A stretch of 41,341 bases of DNA from Salpingoeca rosetta (taxonomy: Eukaryota; Opisthokonta; Choanoflagellata; Craspedida; Salpingoecidae). Positions within the stretch are counted from its first letter, which is position 1, and the number at the start of each line of letters is the position of its first letter. Shown here one piece after another: positions 32,670 to 41,341 of this stretch. The stretch covers positions 695,486 through 736,826 of the forward strand of contig NW_004754906.1 in the NCBI RefSeq assembly GCF_000188695.1, given 5' to 3'. A model generated the notes under the pieces. The model searched no databases and was not told the origin of the DNA. It saw nothing but the letters and a program-made list of their open reading frames with translations. The position numbers and the translations under genes are program-made.

Positions 32670-33036
32670 CACACGAGCTGACACTGCTGGGTGTTTTGGT
32701 GCACAGGAGCGCACGGGGACGAGGACGACCCGATGCGGCTGATCACAGAGACGCTACACAACCATCTCGCCACACTCACAAACGTCGAGCGCAACATTGG
32801 TGAGCCCGCCACTGCTGCTACTGCTGCTGCTGCTGCTGCTGCTGTTGTTGTTGCCGTTGGCGTTGACTGTTTTGTCATGCTTTTGCGCAGTATCACACGC
32901 GCACACACAATCACCTGCAACGCGTTTCTCACACGTGTCATGTGCACATGCCACGCCTTGGTGTGTGTGTGTGTGTTCACCAGACGAGCTGCAGAACAGG
33001 GTGCAGCATGTAGAGAACATTCGCGGCGGGCACTAA
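30458..33036 (+). CDS. NUP62: Nucleoporin Nup62 (Nsp1 family)
   Basis: Nup62 is the FG nucleoporin of the central channel, in complex with Nup54 and Nup58. Seven exons give 457 residues: 30458-31330, 31629-31774, 32005-32054, 32261-32336, 32505-32587, 32707-32799 and 32984-33036 (TAA). All phases agree. Exon 1 encodes the disordered FG region (MAFKFGGGQQPP, then many PAFGAP units rich in Thr/Ala and poor in charge), ending NMLYKELDKALGK. The remaining exons encode the C-terminal Nsp1_C coiled coil (KWQKEITDQHAAFTEEVTQL, VEKQQKKLKGELETL, later MRLITETLHNHLATLTNVER). The final helix is short and ends GGH. Human Nup62 is 522 residues. The gene is divergent from MPP10. Confidence 0.95.
30767..31039 (+). 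repeat. 39-bp coding tandem repeat in the Nup62 FG region
   Basis: Six nearly identical 39-base units start at 30767, 30806, 30845, 30884, 30923 and 30962, and a diverged seventh starts at 31001. Each encodes FGAPKTATTTAPA. The units differ mainly at the third bases of ACT/ACG and GCA/GCG codons, so the array looks recently expanded or homogenised. Confidence 0.95.
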
Positions 33037-33064
33037 TGCAGGGCACAGCGCCATTGCACCCGCG

Positions 33065-33117
<53 letters not shown>

Positions 33118-33300
33118 CTTGGTGATTAGGGCGGTGGTTGGCTTGGTGGTGGTTATGTGACCGGTTTCAGTATGCGTGTTGTTGCAATGAAGTCAAATCA
33201 ATACACAAGAACACCCACACCAATGGCATCAACGACGAACAAGTGGCTGCACAAAGGACGGGTGCAGTCTCCCTCTCTAATGTCTCCTGCGCAACTCATG

Positions 33301-33372
<72 letters not shown>

Positions 33373-33379
33373 GGCACGA
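33037..33379. other. Convergent intergenic region with facing GT and CA arrays
   Basis: These 343 bases separate the convergent Nup62 and COMMD stop codons. A (GT)22 array at 33069-33112 and a (CA)34 array at 33302-33369 flank about 190 bases of unique sequence. On either strand the two arrays are complementary and could form a long hairpin. Confidence 0.8.
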
Positions 33380-34693
33380 CTACGAGGCCTGCGCTTGCTC
33401 GAGTGCTGCTGCAATACGGGAGAGCTCTATCTTGAGTTTGTCCACGCCGGCTTTGTCAGCCTCAACGTGCACGTGCTCCTGCTCAGGTAGACGTGGCATG
33501 GTGCACATGTGACAGATGTGAGCGGTGACGCGATGACGCCACTGTGTATATGTGTGTGTGTGTGCGTGTGTGTGTGTTGGGTGTCGTACCCCGTCATTCA
33601 AGACGAATTCGAGGACGGCTGTGGGCTCGTTGACCTCGTCCTGGGCCGCTGTCTGCGTAGTCACGTCCACCCTCCAGTTGATGTCTGGTTTGGTTTGACA
33701 GTGATGTTCGTTACAGTAAACAGAAGACATCATGCACCACAAAGCCCAGGGTGCGGTTTGGTTGTTGTGCCAATGAGCAGCGCATGGGTTCAGTGGGGAG
33801 TATGTGTGCACCTGTGCGGGTGTTCGCACAAGACATACAACGTGTCCACAAACAAACAAACACACACACACACACATACACACACACACACTAGGAAGGA
33901 GATGTGTATCATACACTGACAAGCAAACGGGCGCACCTTGAAGTTGTGTGTTCCATGCAGATGCCTGTGCAAGGGCATGGTTGATTTTGGGCTTGTACGA
34001 CTTCCAGAACTTGCCAAAGCCGGCCTGTTGTTCCTCAGAGAGCGTCTGACAGCGACGTGCAACCGCATGAATGTGTGTTGGCATGAGCCCATTGGCACTC
34101 GGAAGCGTGCAAACGACGAATCAACAAACAAGCAAACACACACACACGCGCGCGCGCGCGCACAAATAAACAAACAAACACACACACACGCGCGCGCGCG
34201 CACGCACACAGCCCATACCAGGCCTTTGTCTTCCAGACACTCCGCCAGCTGATGGTCGCAAAAGGGTGGTGATGTGCGCGAGGAAGAGCGTTAGTGTAAA
34301 GGAGTGTGTGAGGAACGAGAGGGGAAATCAAACAGCATAACAAGTGCCACGCCAGCGTAGGGCAGCGTCTTGACACTGTGACAACATGTGCGCGTCGGGT
34401 GCAACAATACCTGGGAAAGCTCGAGGCTGGCGTTGACGGCATCGTCGATCAGGTTTGACGCCAGTGTCACCGTTTGCGCGAACACTTGGAGAGAGAAGGA
34501 CATGAGGGGGTTGGAAGCGGTTCACGACGAGACGCGAGTGAATACGCACAGATACATGGCTGTGAGGGGTGGCAACGCACAAAGGAAGAGCAGCAACACA
34601 CCACGCAAACGCAAACGACACACAATCCCTGCCCCCCTCCCCCGCACACACACGCACACACACGCACACACACACACACACACACACGCACAC

Positions 34694-34774
<81 letters not shown>

Positions 34775-34912
34775 ATACATACACCTACCATCTGCTGTGA
34801 CGTCTGGGGCAACGGCTTCGTGGATGTCGCTGTCTGCAATGTCATCTCCAAAGTACTTCCTTCGTGCCACAGCAGTGCACACCTGCTGAAACCCTTTGGC
34901 TGTGGTCGCCAT
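33380..34912 (-). CDS. COMM domain protein, COMMD10-like
   Basis: COMMD proteins form the ring of the Commander (CCC/Retriever) complex in endosomal cargo recycling. Six exons give 177 residues: 34912-34789, 34484-34411, 34248-34219, 34045-33937, 33684-33590 and 33481-33380 (TAG). All phases agree. The helical N-terminal domain spans about 1-110. The COMM domain covers about 111-177 and has the hallmark Trp in [10 protein letters not shown], then [12 protein letters not shown] and the C-terminal helix [16 protein letters not shown]. The pattern [14 protein letters not shown]...PTAVLEF is closest to COMMD10 among the family as I know it, but the paralogue call is an inference. Exon 3 is 30 bases. 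Exon 6 has a GAGCAG tandem acceptor. The gene is divergent from the DUF6787-like gene by 141 bases. Confidence 0.88.
34644..34770. repeat. (CA)n array in COMMD10-like intron 1
   Basis: A CA array with a few CG interruptions spans most of the first intron. On the sense strand it is a (UG)n run that begins about 20 bases after the GTAGGT donor. Confidence 0.95.
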
Positions 34913-35053
34913 AATCGTGCTTGCTGTCCTTCTTCCTCCCTTTCGTTGCGCTTGCTCCAAAATCACTGCTTCGGCTTATTGTTGCTCGCTCCTCGCTCGC
35001 TTTCGCTTGTTGCTCACTCGCTTGCTTGCCTTGGTGTGGTGGGTGGCTGCTGG
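34913..35053. promoter_or_regulatory. Compact shared 5' region of the COMMD10-like and DUF6787-like genes
   Basis: Only 141 bases lie between the start codons at 34912 (minus) and 35054 (plus), the tightest pair here. The sequence is rich in CTTGCTT/CGCTCG motifs on the plus strand. No TATA box was recognised. The role is inferred from position. Confidence 0.5.
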
Positions 35054-35585
35054 ATGCTGAGTGCTGTGAGCGGGTTGCGGCTGCTCCGCATTGGTCATCG
35101 CGTCCCTGCTGTCGCCGCTGCCGTTGGTGGTACTGGTGCTCGTGCTGCTTTCAGGCTCACGACAGCCTCGCTGCTACCAACATCGCCCACGCTATCAACT
35201 GCAACTGCTACATCCACACCGCGGTTGATCGTGGCATCTCGACTCGCCTGCACGGCAAGAACAGCAACAGCAGTCGCTGCAACAGCAAGACAGCGGGTCT
35301 TTGCTTTGGCAGCACGCAATCGCCACACGCCGTTCTCTCCTTTCCTTCGCCAACTTCACTCCACTCGACCTCACCTTCAACAACAGTACGCTCATGTGTG
35401 TGTGTGTGTCTGTATGTGTGTGTGCCTGCATGTGTGTATGTGTGTATGTGTGCCTGCATGTGTGTCTGTGTGTGTGTGTGTCTGTGTGTGTGACTGTGTC
35501 TGCCTCTGTGTGTGTGTGTGTGTTTGTCTGTCTGTCTCATCTATCTGCCTGTGTGTGTGCGTGTGCGAGGCGTTGAGCGCGTGAG

Positions 35586-35619
<34 letters not shown>

Positions 35620-35845
35620 CCCTCACCCACTCACACTAACACGTGCGCTCACATTGCACTCTCATCAGAGGCACCAAAGTAGGCACGATGCTTCGCTCAT
35701 GGATGGCTGAGCAGCCAGAGCCGGCACGGTTCAGTGGCAAGTGGTGGTTCGTGTGGATGATCCGCTTCATTGTCTTTGGCATCACCGGCTCGTCCTCCGT
35801 CAAGTTTGCTACCCCGCTCCTCGACACCCTCTTTGGCATTCAAGG

Positions 35846-35878
<33 letters not shown>

Positions 35879-36369
35879 TTGGATGTACATGTGTGTGTTT
35901 GGATGTACATGTGTGCGTGGGTGTGCATGGGCGCGCGTGTGTGTGTGCGTGTCCACCCGTTTGCTTTCCTTTTGCCATGCGAGTTACTGCCGCAACCACG
36001 AACGCCCGCTTTTGGCCATCACCGTGACACCTTGCTCACACACACATACACACACACACATACACACGTACGCACGCATACATACACACACATACACACG
36101 CATACACACACGCATGCACGCATACACGCACGCACATACACGTGCGCATCTGACAAGGCTCCTGGACGGAGGGCCCGTGGTCGTTCCGTTTGGCGTCCCT
36201 CGCGTTTGTGACACCCATCTACACGGTTATCCTGCTTGTTGTGGGCACCATATTTGGGCAGCACCACTTCTTCAAGTACATGGCGCTCAAGATGTGGTCG
36301 CGCATCTTACCTGGCATTGTCAAGCGGCCGGCCAAGCCATCCGCCACCAGCACCCCAAAGAACAAATGA
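35054..36369 (+). CDS. Mitochondrial DUF6787-like membrane protein
   Basis: Three exons, 35054-35385, 35669-35844 and 36158-36369 (TGA), give 239 residues, all in phase. Residues 1-110 contain many Arg, Ala, Ser and Thr and essentially no acidic residues, and end [13 protein letters not shown]. This is a long mitochondrial presequence. The mature part has [19 protein letters not shown] (first membrane segment, about 137-157), then GPWSFR, a second membrane segment [19 protein letters not shown] (181-199), and [15 protein letters not shown]. The ITGSSS and GTxxGQxxFF pattern is that of the DUF6787 family, whose function is unknown to me. A later ATG at 35688 would drop the presequence, but the upstream exon is phase-matched and plausible. 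Confidence 0.8.
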
Positions 36370-36624
36370 TGCATGTGCACTGGCTCTGCTGGTGACTTTG
36401 TGTGCAGTCTTAGTTGTTCCAGCGCAGGTGTTTGCACGTCTTTGCCCTTCCTGCACCTTTCATCTCACCGCATCATCCTGGTCATCCTCCCCCCTGGCTG
36501 ACTGCCTTTGTACCCTTGCTGTTGCATTGTTACAAACAACTGTGTACTCTTTGGTTTGCCGCCGTGTGCACGCACACAATATGGAAGCAACGAACGTAAA
36601 CGCGCCCAACCATGCAAGCGTGCA

Positions 36625-36660
<36 letters not shown>

Positions 36661-37056
36661 AGAGGCACATGTAATGTAACACAAGAAGAATGAATGTGCT
36701 GCATACAAAAGAAGAGAATGGGTGTGTTGCATACAGACAAGGTCAGCGGTGGTCACAGATGTACATGTGCGCTTTGAACCAGGGCATGAAAGGGCGGGCT
36801 TGTTTGTTTGTACACATGATCGGTAGGATACAGTCCACACAGAGCAGAGAAAAGCGGAGCAGAATGAACACAAGTAGACAGAATAGAGTGAACGGAATGG
36901 TGGGTGATGGGTGATGGCAAGCAAGGGCTTAGGCAAGCAAGCAAGCAAGCAAGGAGGCACAGATACCATTCGCACCCACCCACACCCACACACACCCACA
37001 CACACCCAGTCAAACAAGGCTGCACAGGCAGCCTGGGTGTGATGTTCAAGCCGAGT
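36370..37056. other. Convergent intergenic region, DUF6787-like/TPPP
   Basis: These 687 bases separate convergent stop codons. They contain a (GAAA)n array at 36624-36661 and a GCAA-rich stretch near 36920-36950. No gene was seen. Confidence 0.5.
36624..36661. repeat. (GAAA)9 tetranucleotide array
   Basis: About nine perfect GAAA units lie in the convergent intergenic region, 255 bases after the DUF6787-like stop codon. Confidence 0.95.
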
Positions 37057-37362
37057 TCAGCGTGACGACGCCGTCAGGGTGGCGAGGGGAACACCACGCA
37101 CGTCGCTGGCGGTGCGAAGCGCCGTTTCAAAGCCCAGACACGTCGACACGGGGATGCCTTTCCCCTTTGGAATGCTGTCCCGCCCATACAGGCCCTTGCC
37201 CGCACCCTGCTCATCAAAGCGGTGCTTGTGCGAGCCCGTGTACAGTCGAGGGTCCGTCAACCGCCGGAACAGCGGCGGCAGCTCGTCGTCGTAGTCCGAG
37301 ACAACCGTCGTGCGCGGGGCGGACGCGGTGGATGGCGCTGTGGATGGGCGGCGGCTGCGACG

Positions 37363-37393
<31 letters not shown>

Positions 37394-38022
37394 TGGCGCT
37401 TCTTCGTCTTCTGTTTCATCTCTGGCGACGACGACGACGAGGATGAGGAGGGTGAGGAGGGCGACAACGACTGCGCAAAGGACGCGACGCGCTGCACGAC
37501 ATCACACGTGCAGTTTGGGCGCTCGTTCAGGGCAGCGAGCGCGTTTGCAAACTGCTTGAAGGTGAGTGCGTTGTGCGAGTTCTTGAACTTGCTGAAGGCG
37601 ATGTCGCAGTCAATGCGGGACAGGCCTGTCCGTTTGAGCACCTTGGCATCGCGGCACGCCTTGATGAAGTGCCAGCCGGTCATGTGGCGGCGCACGCGCT
37701 TCCGCTGGGGCGCGTCGCCGCTGGTTGTGCTGCTGCACGGAATGGCCTTGGAGTACGCCATGAACACAGCGCGCAACGAATCACGCTGCTCGTTCGCCGC
37801 ATCCTCGTCCATCATCGCCGGTGGCGGCGGTGGCAGGTCAGACGCTTGCATATCGTCGGTGGTGTTGTCGGTGTTGTCGTCGCAGTTGTTGGTGCTGTTG
37901 TCGTCGTCGTCGTCGTAGTCGATGTTGTTGTTGTTGTCGGCGTGGTCGTTGTAGTTGATGTGTTGTTCTGGCGGTGGTGGAGGGGTTGGAGGTGGTGGCG
38001 GTGGCGGGAGAATGTCGTCCAT
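37057..38022 (-). CDS. TPPP / p25-alpha family protein, intronless
   Basis: TPPP proteins bind and bundle microtubules and are typical of organisms with cilia or flagella. One uninterrupted frame from ATG 38022 to the stop at 37059-37057 gives 321 residues. Residues 1-80 are Pro-, Asn- and Asp-rich (PPPPPPPTPPPPP near the start). The p25-alpha domain begins at about 82 (LRAVFMAYSK) and runs through MTGWHFIKACRDAKV and IDCDIAFSKFKNS to about 166 (FKQFANALAALNE). A Ser/Lys-rich insertion spans about 184-245. The C-terminal p25-alpha signature is RRLTDPRLYTGSHKHRFD (253-270), followed by GAGKGLYGRD. The tail ends TASSR. Human TPPP is 219 residues, so this copy is longer through the N-terminal region and the insert. 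It is the only complete gene here without introns. It is divergent from glycerol kinase. Confidence 0.93.
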
Positions 38023-38568
38023 TTCGAACAGGTGTTTGGCTGGTTGGCTTTCGCCTTGATTACTTCTTCGTGTTGTTGTTCCCCTTGTAGTTCTTCGTAT
38101 CGCGTGTGGTTGCCCCGGAAGCTGTGTGGGTACGCACGTTGCCTGTCGCTCGGGGTTGTTGCCTATCGGCCGCCTGTGGTTGTGTTTGTTCGTATGGGAT
38201 GAGGGGGGGGAGGCGAAGACGGGGAGACGAAGTATCCTTGCTTCAGTTTTTCTTCGAACCAGGGGGGAGGAGATGTAAAATGGCACCAAGAGAGGTCGAT
38301 GACTGTGTTGTCATCAGGAATAGCAGCAACAAGCGTGGTTGCTGTGCCTTTGCTGTGTCATCACCTTTGGCGTGGTGTCACATCATCGCTTGGCTTGCAT
38401 CGCGCAAGGCGTGGTGATGCTTGCTTGCTTGCTGTCCTTCTTGCAGATGAGTCATCATCCATTTGTGGTTTCTGCTGACTCAGCAATTGTGCAATCAGCA
38501 AAGAAGCCAGTGCAGCAAGCAAGAAGCCAGAAGAAGCAAAGAAGACAACAACAGCAGCAACAGCAACA
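38023..38568. promoter_or_regulatory. Shared 5' region of the TPPP and glycerol kinase genes
   Basis: The start codons at 38022 (minus) and 38569 (plus) are 546 bases apart. An open minus-strand frame continues upstream of the TPPP ATG to about 38289 but contains no ATG, so it is taken as 5' UTR. A CAG/CAA-rich stretch at 38538-38568 directly precedes the glycerol kinase ATG. No other element was recognised. Confidence 0.4.
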
Positions 38569-39350
38569 ATGGGGAGGAAGAAGACGCAGACGCAGCACAC
38601 AAGCGGCAGTGAAGATAGTGGAGGGGATGCTGGGGGAGGAGATGCGCCACGCTTGGTAGCGGCAATCGACCAGGGCACATCCAGCACACGATGCTCGGTA
38701 CTTGTGCACGTGTGTAGCGTGCGAGTTTGAGTATATTGTGTTGTGTGTTGAGTGTGTGTTGTGTGTGTTGTGTGTGTGTGTCTTGTGTGTGGTTGTCAGT
38801 GATGCTATTTGCTGTTTGCTGCCATTCGTTCTGTTTGCTGCCATTCGTTCTGTTTGCTGCCATTCGTGCTGTTTGCTGATCCCTTGCAACCCCACTGTGA
38901 ACATGACCTAAACCACGCTCGCTTCAGGTGTGGAACGAGGATGGGGAGTGCATTGCCAGCCACCAGATTGAGTTGGACGCCCACTACCCCGCTTCAGGGT
39001 CAGTGCACGGGGTACTTGTGGTGCTTGTGGTGCTTGTGGTTCTCGTGGTGCAGTGGGTGGTCGCGTGCCCCTTTGGCATGCGTGCGTCTTTGCCCTGACC
39101 ACTCAACAACGCAAACGCTGGCTTATTGGCACACCGCAGATGGATGGAACAAGACCCGCTGGAGATCTTGGAGCAGGTGCACACGTGTATCAACAAAGTC
39201 TGTGACGTGCTCAAGGGCAAAGGGTATGAGCCGTCATCCATCAAGGGTGAGTGCATGATATTCTCTTGTGTGTGTGTGTGTGTGTGTGCATTTGTGTGTG
39301 TGTGCATTTGTGTGTGTGTGTGTGCATTTGTGTGTGTGTGTGTGTGTGCA

Positions 39351-39449
<99 letters not shown>

Positions 39450-40812
39450 GAGCACTTGGTGACACCGTGCATCCGACCCCCCCCCCCACACATACACAAT
39501 TTTCCCAAAGTGATTGGCATCACCAACCAGCGTGAAACCACCGTGGTCTGGGACAAAGGCACTGGTCAACCTTTGCACAACGCCATCGGTATGCCATGCT
39601 TGAGTGTGTGCACGTGTGTGCAACTGTGTGTGCATGTGTCAAGTGTGTGTGCATGGTTATGCTTGTGCATGTATCGAGTTTGCGTGCGCATGTGTCGCGT
39701 CATGTCAGCAGCCACGACTTGCCTCACACCGCCCCCCCCCCATCCCGGTGCTGCTTGACGTTGGTTAGTCTGGCAGGACACGCGAACGGCACCAACCGTG
39801 GAGCGCCTCATCAACGACACGCCAACACAGGACATGAACTACTTCCAGGTGCGTGTATGTGTGTGTGTGTGTGTGTGCATGTGTGTGTGTGTGTGATTGG
39901 GGAGGTGGAGTGGGTGTCGAGTGACAAACAAAAGCGCGAGTGCGAGTGAGACAGCGTGTGCGTGCGCGTGCGTGCGTGTGCATGCGTGCACGTCAGACCA
40001 ACGCAACTGCAGTGGTGGGTTTGATCAAATCAAACCCTGTAGGCCTGCCTGCAATTACGTTTTGTTTGCTTCTCTTCGCCACCTCCCACACCCTCCCGTG
40101 TCATGTTCCGTGTCATGTTTCGTGTCCGTTCATGATGTCATGCAACCGCGTGCGCAGAAAAAGTGCGGCCTTCCCTTCTCCACATATTTTAGTGCGCTGA
40201 AACTTCGCTGGATGCTTGACAACATCCCTCTTGTCAGGGAGGAGGTAGCTGCAGGTACGCAGCTATAATTCGCGGCGGTGCATGCGTGTGCATGCGTGTG
40301 CATCTGCATTTCGTGTGTACTTGCTGGATAATTCCACGTATCGTGAGTCTGTTGCACTGGAAGCGTTAGATGACCTTGTGAATCATTAATTATTTGTTTG
40401 TTCGCGTGTGTGCGTGTACATGTGTGTGTGCTTCTACATGTGTCTGTATGTGTGTGTGTGTGTGTGCATGTACATGTGTGTGTGTGTGTGCATGTACATG
40501 TGCGTGTGTGTGTCTTATACAGGCCGCTGCATGTGCGGCACCATCGATTCCTGGCTCATCTGGAACCTTACAGGTATCATCAACATCGCCACACGCACGT
40601 GCATTCCTGCGTGTTGTACCTCTCACCCCCGCGCTTGACATGGATTCGCTCATCACCCACATCCATCACCCACGCAACACCTTGACGCGACGTCAACACC
40701 ATGTTGGACCAGGCGGGCTGCGCGGCGGCGTGCATGTGACGGACGTGACCAACGCCAGCCGCACCATGCTCATGAACGTCAACACGCTCCAGTGGGACAC
40801 AGACATCTGCAA
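38569..40812 (+). CDS. GK: Glycerol kinase, N-terminal half (3' part not found)
   Basis: Glycerol kinase (FGGY family) makes glycerol 3-phosphate from glycerol and ATP. Eight exons chain in phase: 38569-38697, 38928-38998, 39140-39246, 39511-39588, 39769-39848, 40158-40254, 40523-40573 and 40713-40812. The ATP-site motif [10 protein letters not shown] is at 32-41. [65 protein letters not shown] and [15 protein letters not shown] follow in family order. The visible part is about 237 residues, roughly the FGGY_N domain. Exon 8 ends at an AA|GTCAGT donor in phase 2. The FGGY_C domain, including the catalytic Asp region, was not found in the remaining 529 bases. The gene therefore either continues past the right edge or is broken. 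An exon-like LPSFSSISDRY at 41042-41098 ends in TAG (see findings). Confidence 0.93.
39269..39448. repeat. (GT)n array in glycerol kinase intron 3
   Basis: About 180 bases of GT with regularly spaced GCATTT interruptions follow the GTGAGT donor of intron 3. The interrupted units (TGTGTGTGTGCATTTG) look like a small higher-order repeat before the pure GT part. Confidence 0.95.
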
Positions 40813-40933
40813 GTCAGTGCCTGCAGCGGAGCTGGATGCATGGAAGTGTGCATGGGTAGTGTGTGTGTGCATGTGTGTGCGTGTGCGTGTGCATGTGTGT
40901 GTGTGTGTGGTTGCGTTTGAGTGGGTAGCACAT

Positions 40934-40982
<49 letters not shown>

Positions 40983-41341
40983 TCCATCTTGGTCGGGTTC
41001 AAGGTAAGGACACACGCCTGTGCGCTTGCATCAATTCTTAGGAGGCCCTGCCAAGTTTCTCTTCCATATCTGATCGTTACCGAAGTTTACGGCAGTAGAT
41101 GGGCACTCACACCTCACAAACTCATTAAAAATAATTCAAAGCAACAAAAAGAGAACCCAACGCAACAACTCAATACCTGTACGAGAGAGAAATAGCAGTA
41201 CACTGGAGATCATCTTGACCCCTCCGAGGCACACTCACAGACGCGGCAGGTCAATCCACCACATGCACTGTAAAGACTCACTATGACACGACCATTTATT
41301 ATCGTGAGCGTCAAGGACAGGGTCGCAGGAGGAAGGAAGGA
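40813..41341. other. Tail after the last confident glycerol kinase exon
   Basis: A TG run (about 40859-40910) is followed by a CA run (40937-40980) and then by unique sequence. A weak exon-like stretch lies at 41042-41098. An ATTAAA hexamer is at about 41124. From 41100 to 41341 I see no coding signal on either strand. Confidence 0.4.

Noticed and set aside
30194..32803. A single open plus-strand frame of 869 codons
   Set aside because: It begins at a non-ATG codon upstream of Nup62 and runs through introns 1-5 as repeats and low-complexity sequence. The Nup62 exons inside it switch frames. The spliced model matches the Nsp1_C family and this one does not.
38023..38289. N-terminal extension of TPPP
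   Set aside because: The frame is open but has no ATG. It most likely represents 5' UTR or promoter.

Overview
The window is nuclear DNA of an intron-rich unicellular eukaryote. Thirteen protein-coding genes can be recognised. Nearly all are split into many small exons by GT-AG introns of roughly 60-600 bases that are loaded with (TG)n and (CA)n microsatellites. The gene set includes a p25-alpha/TPPP protein (typical of flagellated eukaryotes), a COMMD10-like Commander subunit, Nup62, MPP10, NAC-alpha, an NDUFV3-like complex I subunit and a mevalonate kinase. This fits a holozoan protist such as a choanoflagellate. That taxonomic call is an inference from gene content and style, not something the sequence states. 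No bacterial, organellar, tRNA, rRNA, CRISPR or transposase signal was seen.

Layout from left to right: a protein kinase N-terminus (minus, 180-729, running off the left edge); mevalonate kinase (plus, 909-3773); an unrecognised Q/A-rich CxxC protein (minus, 5350-9763, 5' end unresolved); a patatin-type triacylglycerol lipase of the Tgl3/4/5-SDP1 family (minus, 11441-16549); a secreted GH38-like DUF5054 protein (plus, 16807-22830, 21 exons); NAC-alpha (minus, 23094-25123); an NDUFV3-like protein (plus, 25330-26189); MPP10 (minus, 26739-30066); Nup62 (plus, 30458-33036); a COMMD10-like protein (minus, 33380-34912); a mitochondrial DUF6787-like membrane protein (plus, 35054-36369); an intronless TPPP/p25-alpha protein (minus, 37057-38022); and glycerol kinase (plus, 38569 onward, incomplete at the right edge).

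Twelve of the thirteen genes form six head-to-head pairs separated by only 141-546 bases between start codons, so most promoters must be shared or overlapping. The pairs are kinase/MVK, lipase/DUF5054, NAC/NDUFV3-like, MPP10/Nup62, COMMD10/DUF6787 and TPPP/GK. Only the Q/A-rich gene lacks a visible partner.

Functionally the genes are mostly housekeeping: isoprenoid and lipid/glycerol metabolism (MVK, lipase, glycerol kinase), ribosome biogenesis (MPP10), co-translational chaperoning (NAC), nuclear transport (Nup62), mitochondria (NDUFV3-like, DUF6787), endosomal sorting (COMMD) and microtubules (TPPP). I did not find a clearly new multi-gene system. The most unusual material is the Q/A-rich CxxC gene, the DUF5054 enzyme, the missing 3' half of glycerol kinase, and the organisation of introns, splice sites and TG/CA arrays.

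Exon boundaries were derived by hand by matching GT-AG sites, reading phase and family conservation. For eleven of the thirteen genes every junction is phase-consistent and gives an unbroken protein from start codon to stop codon. The kinase and glycerol kinase are phase-consistent but run out at the window edges.
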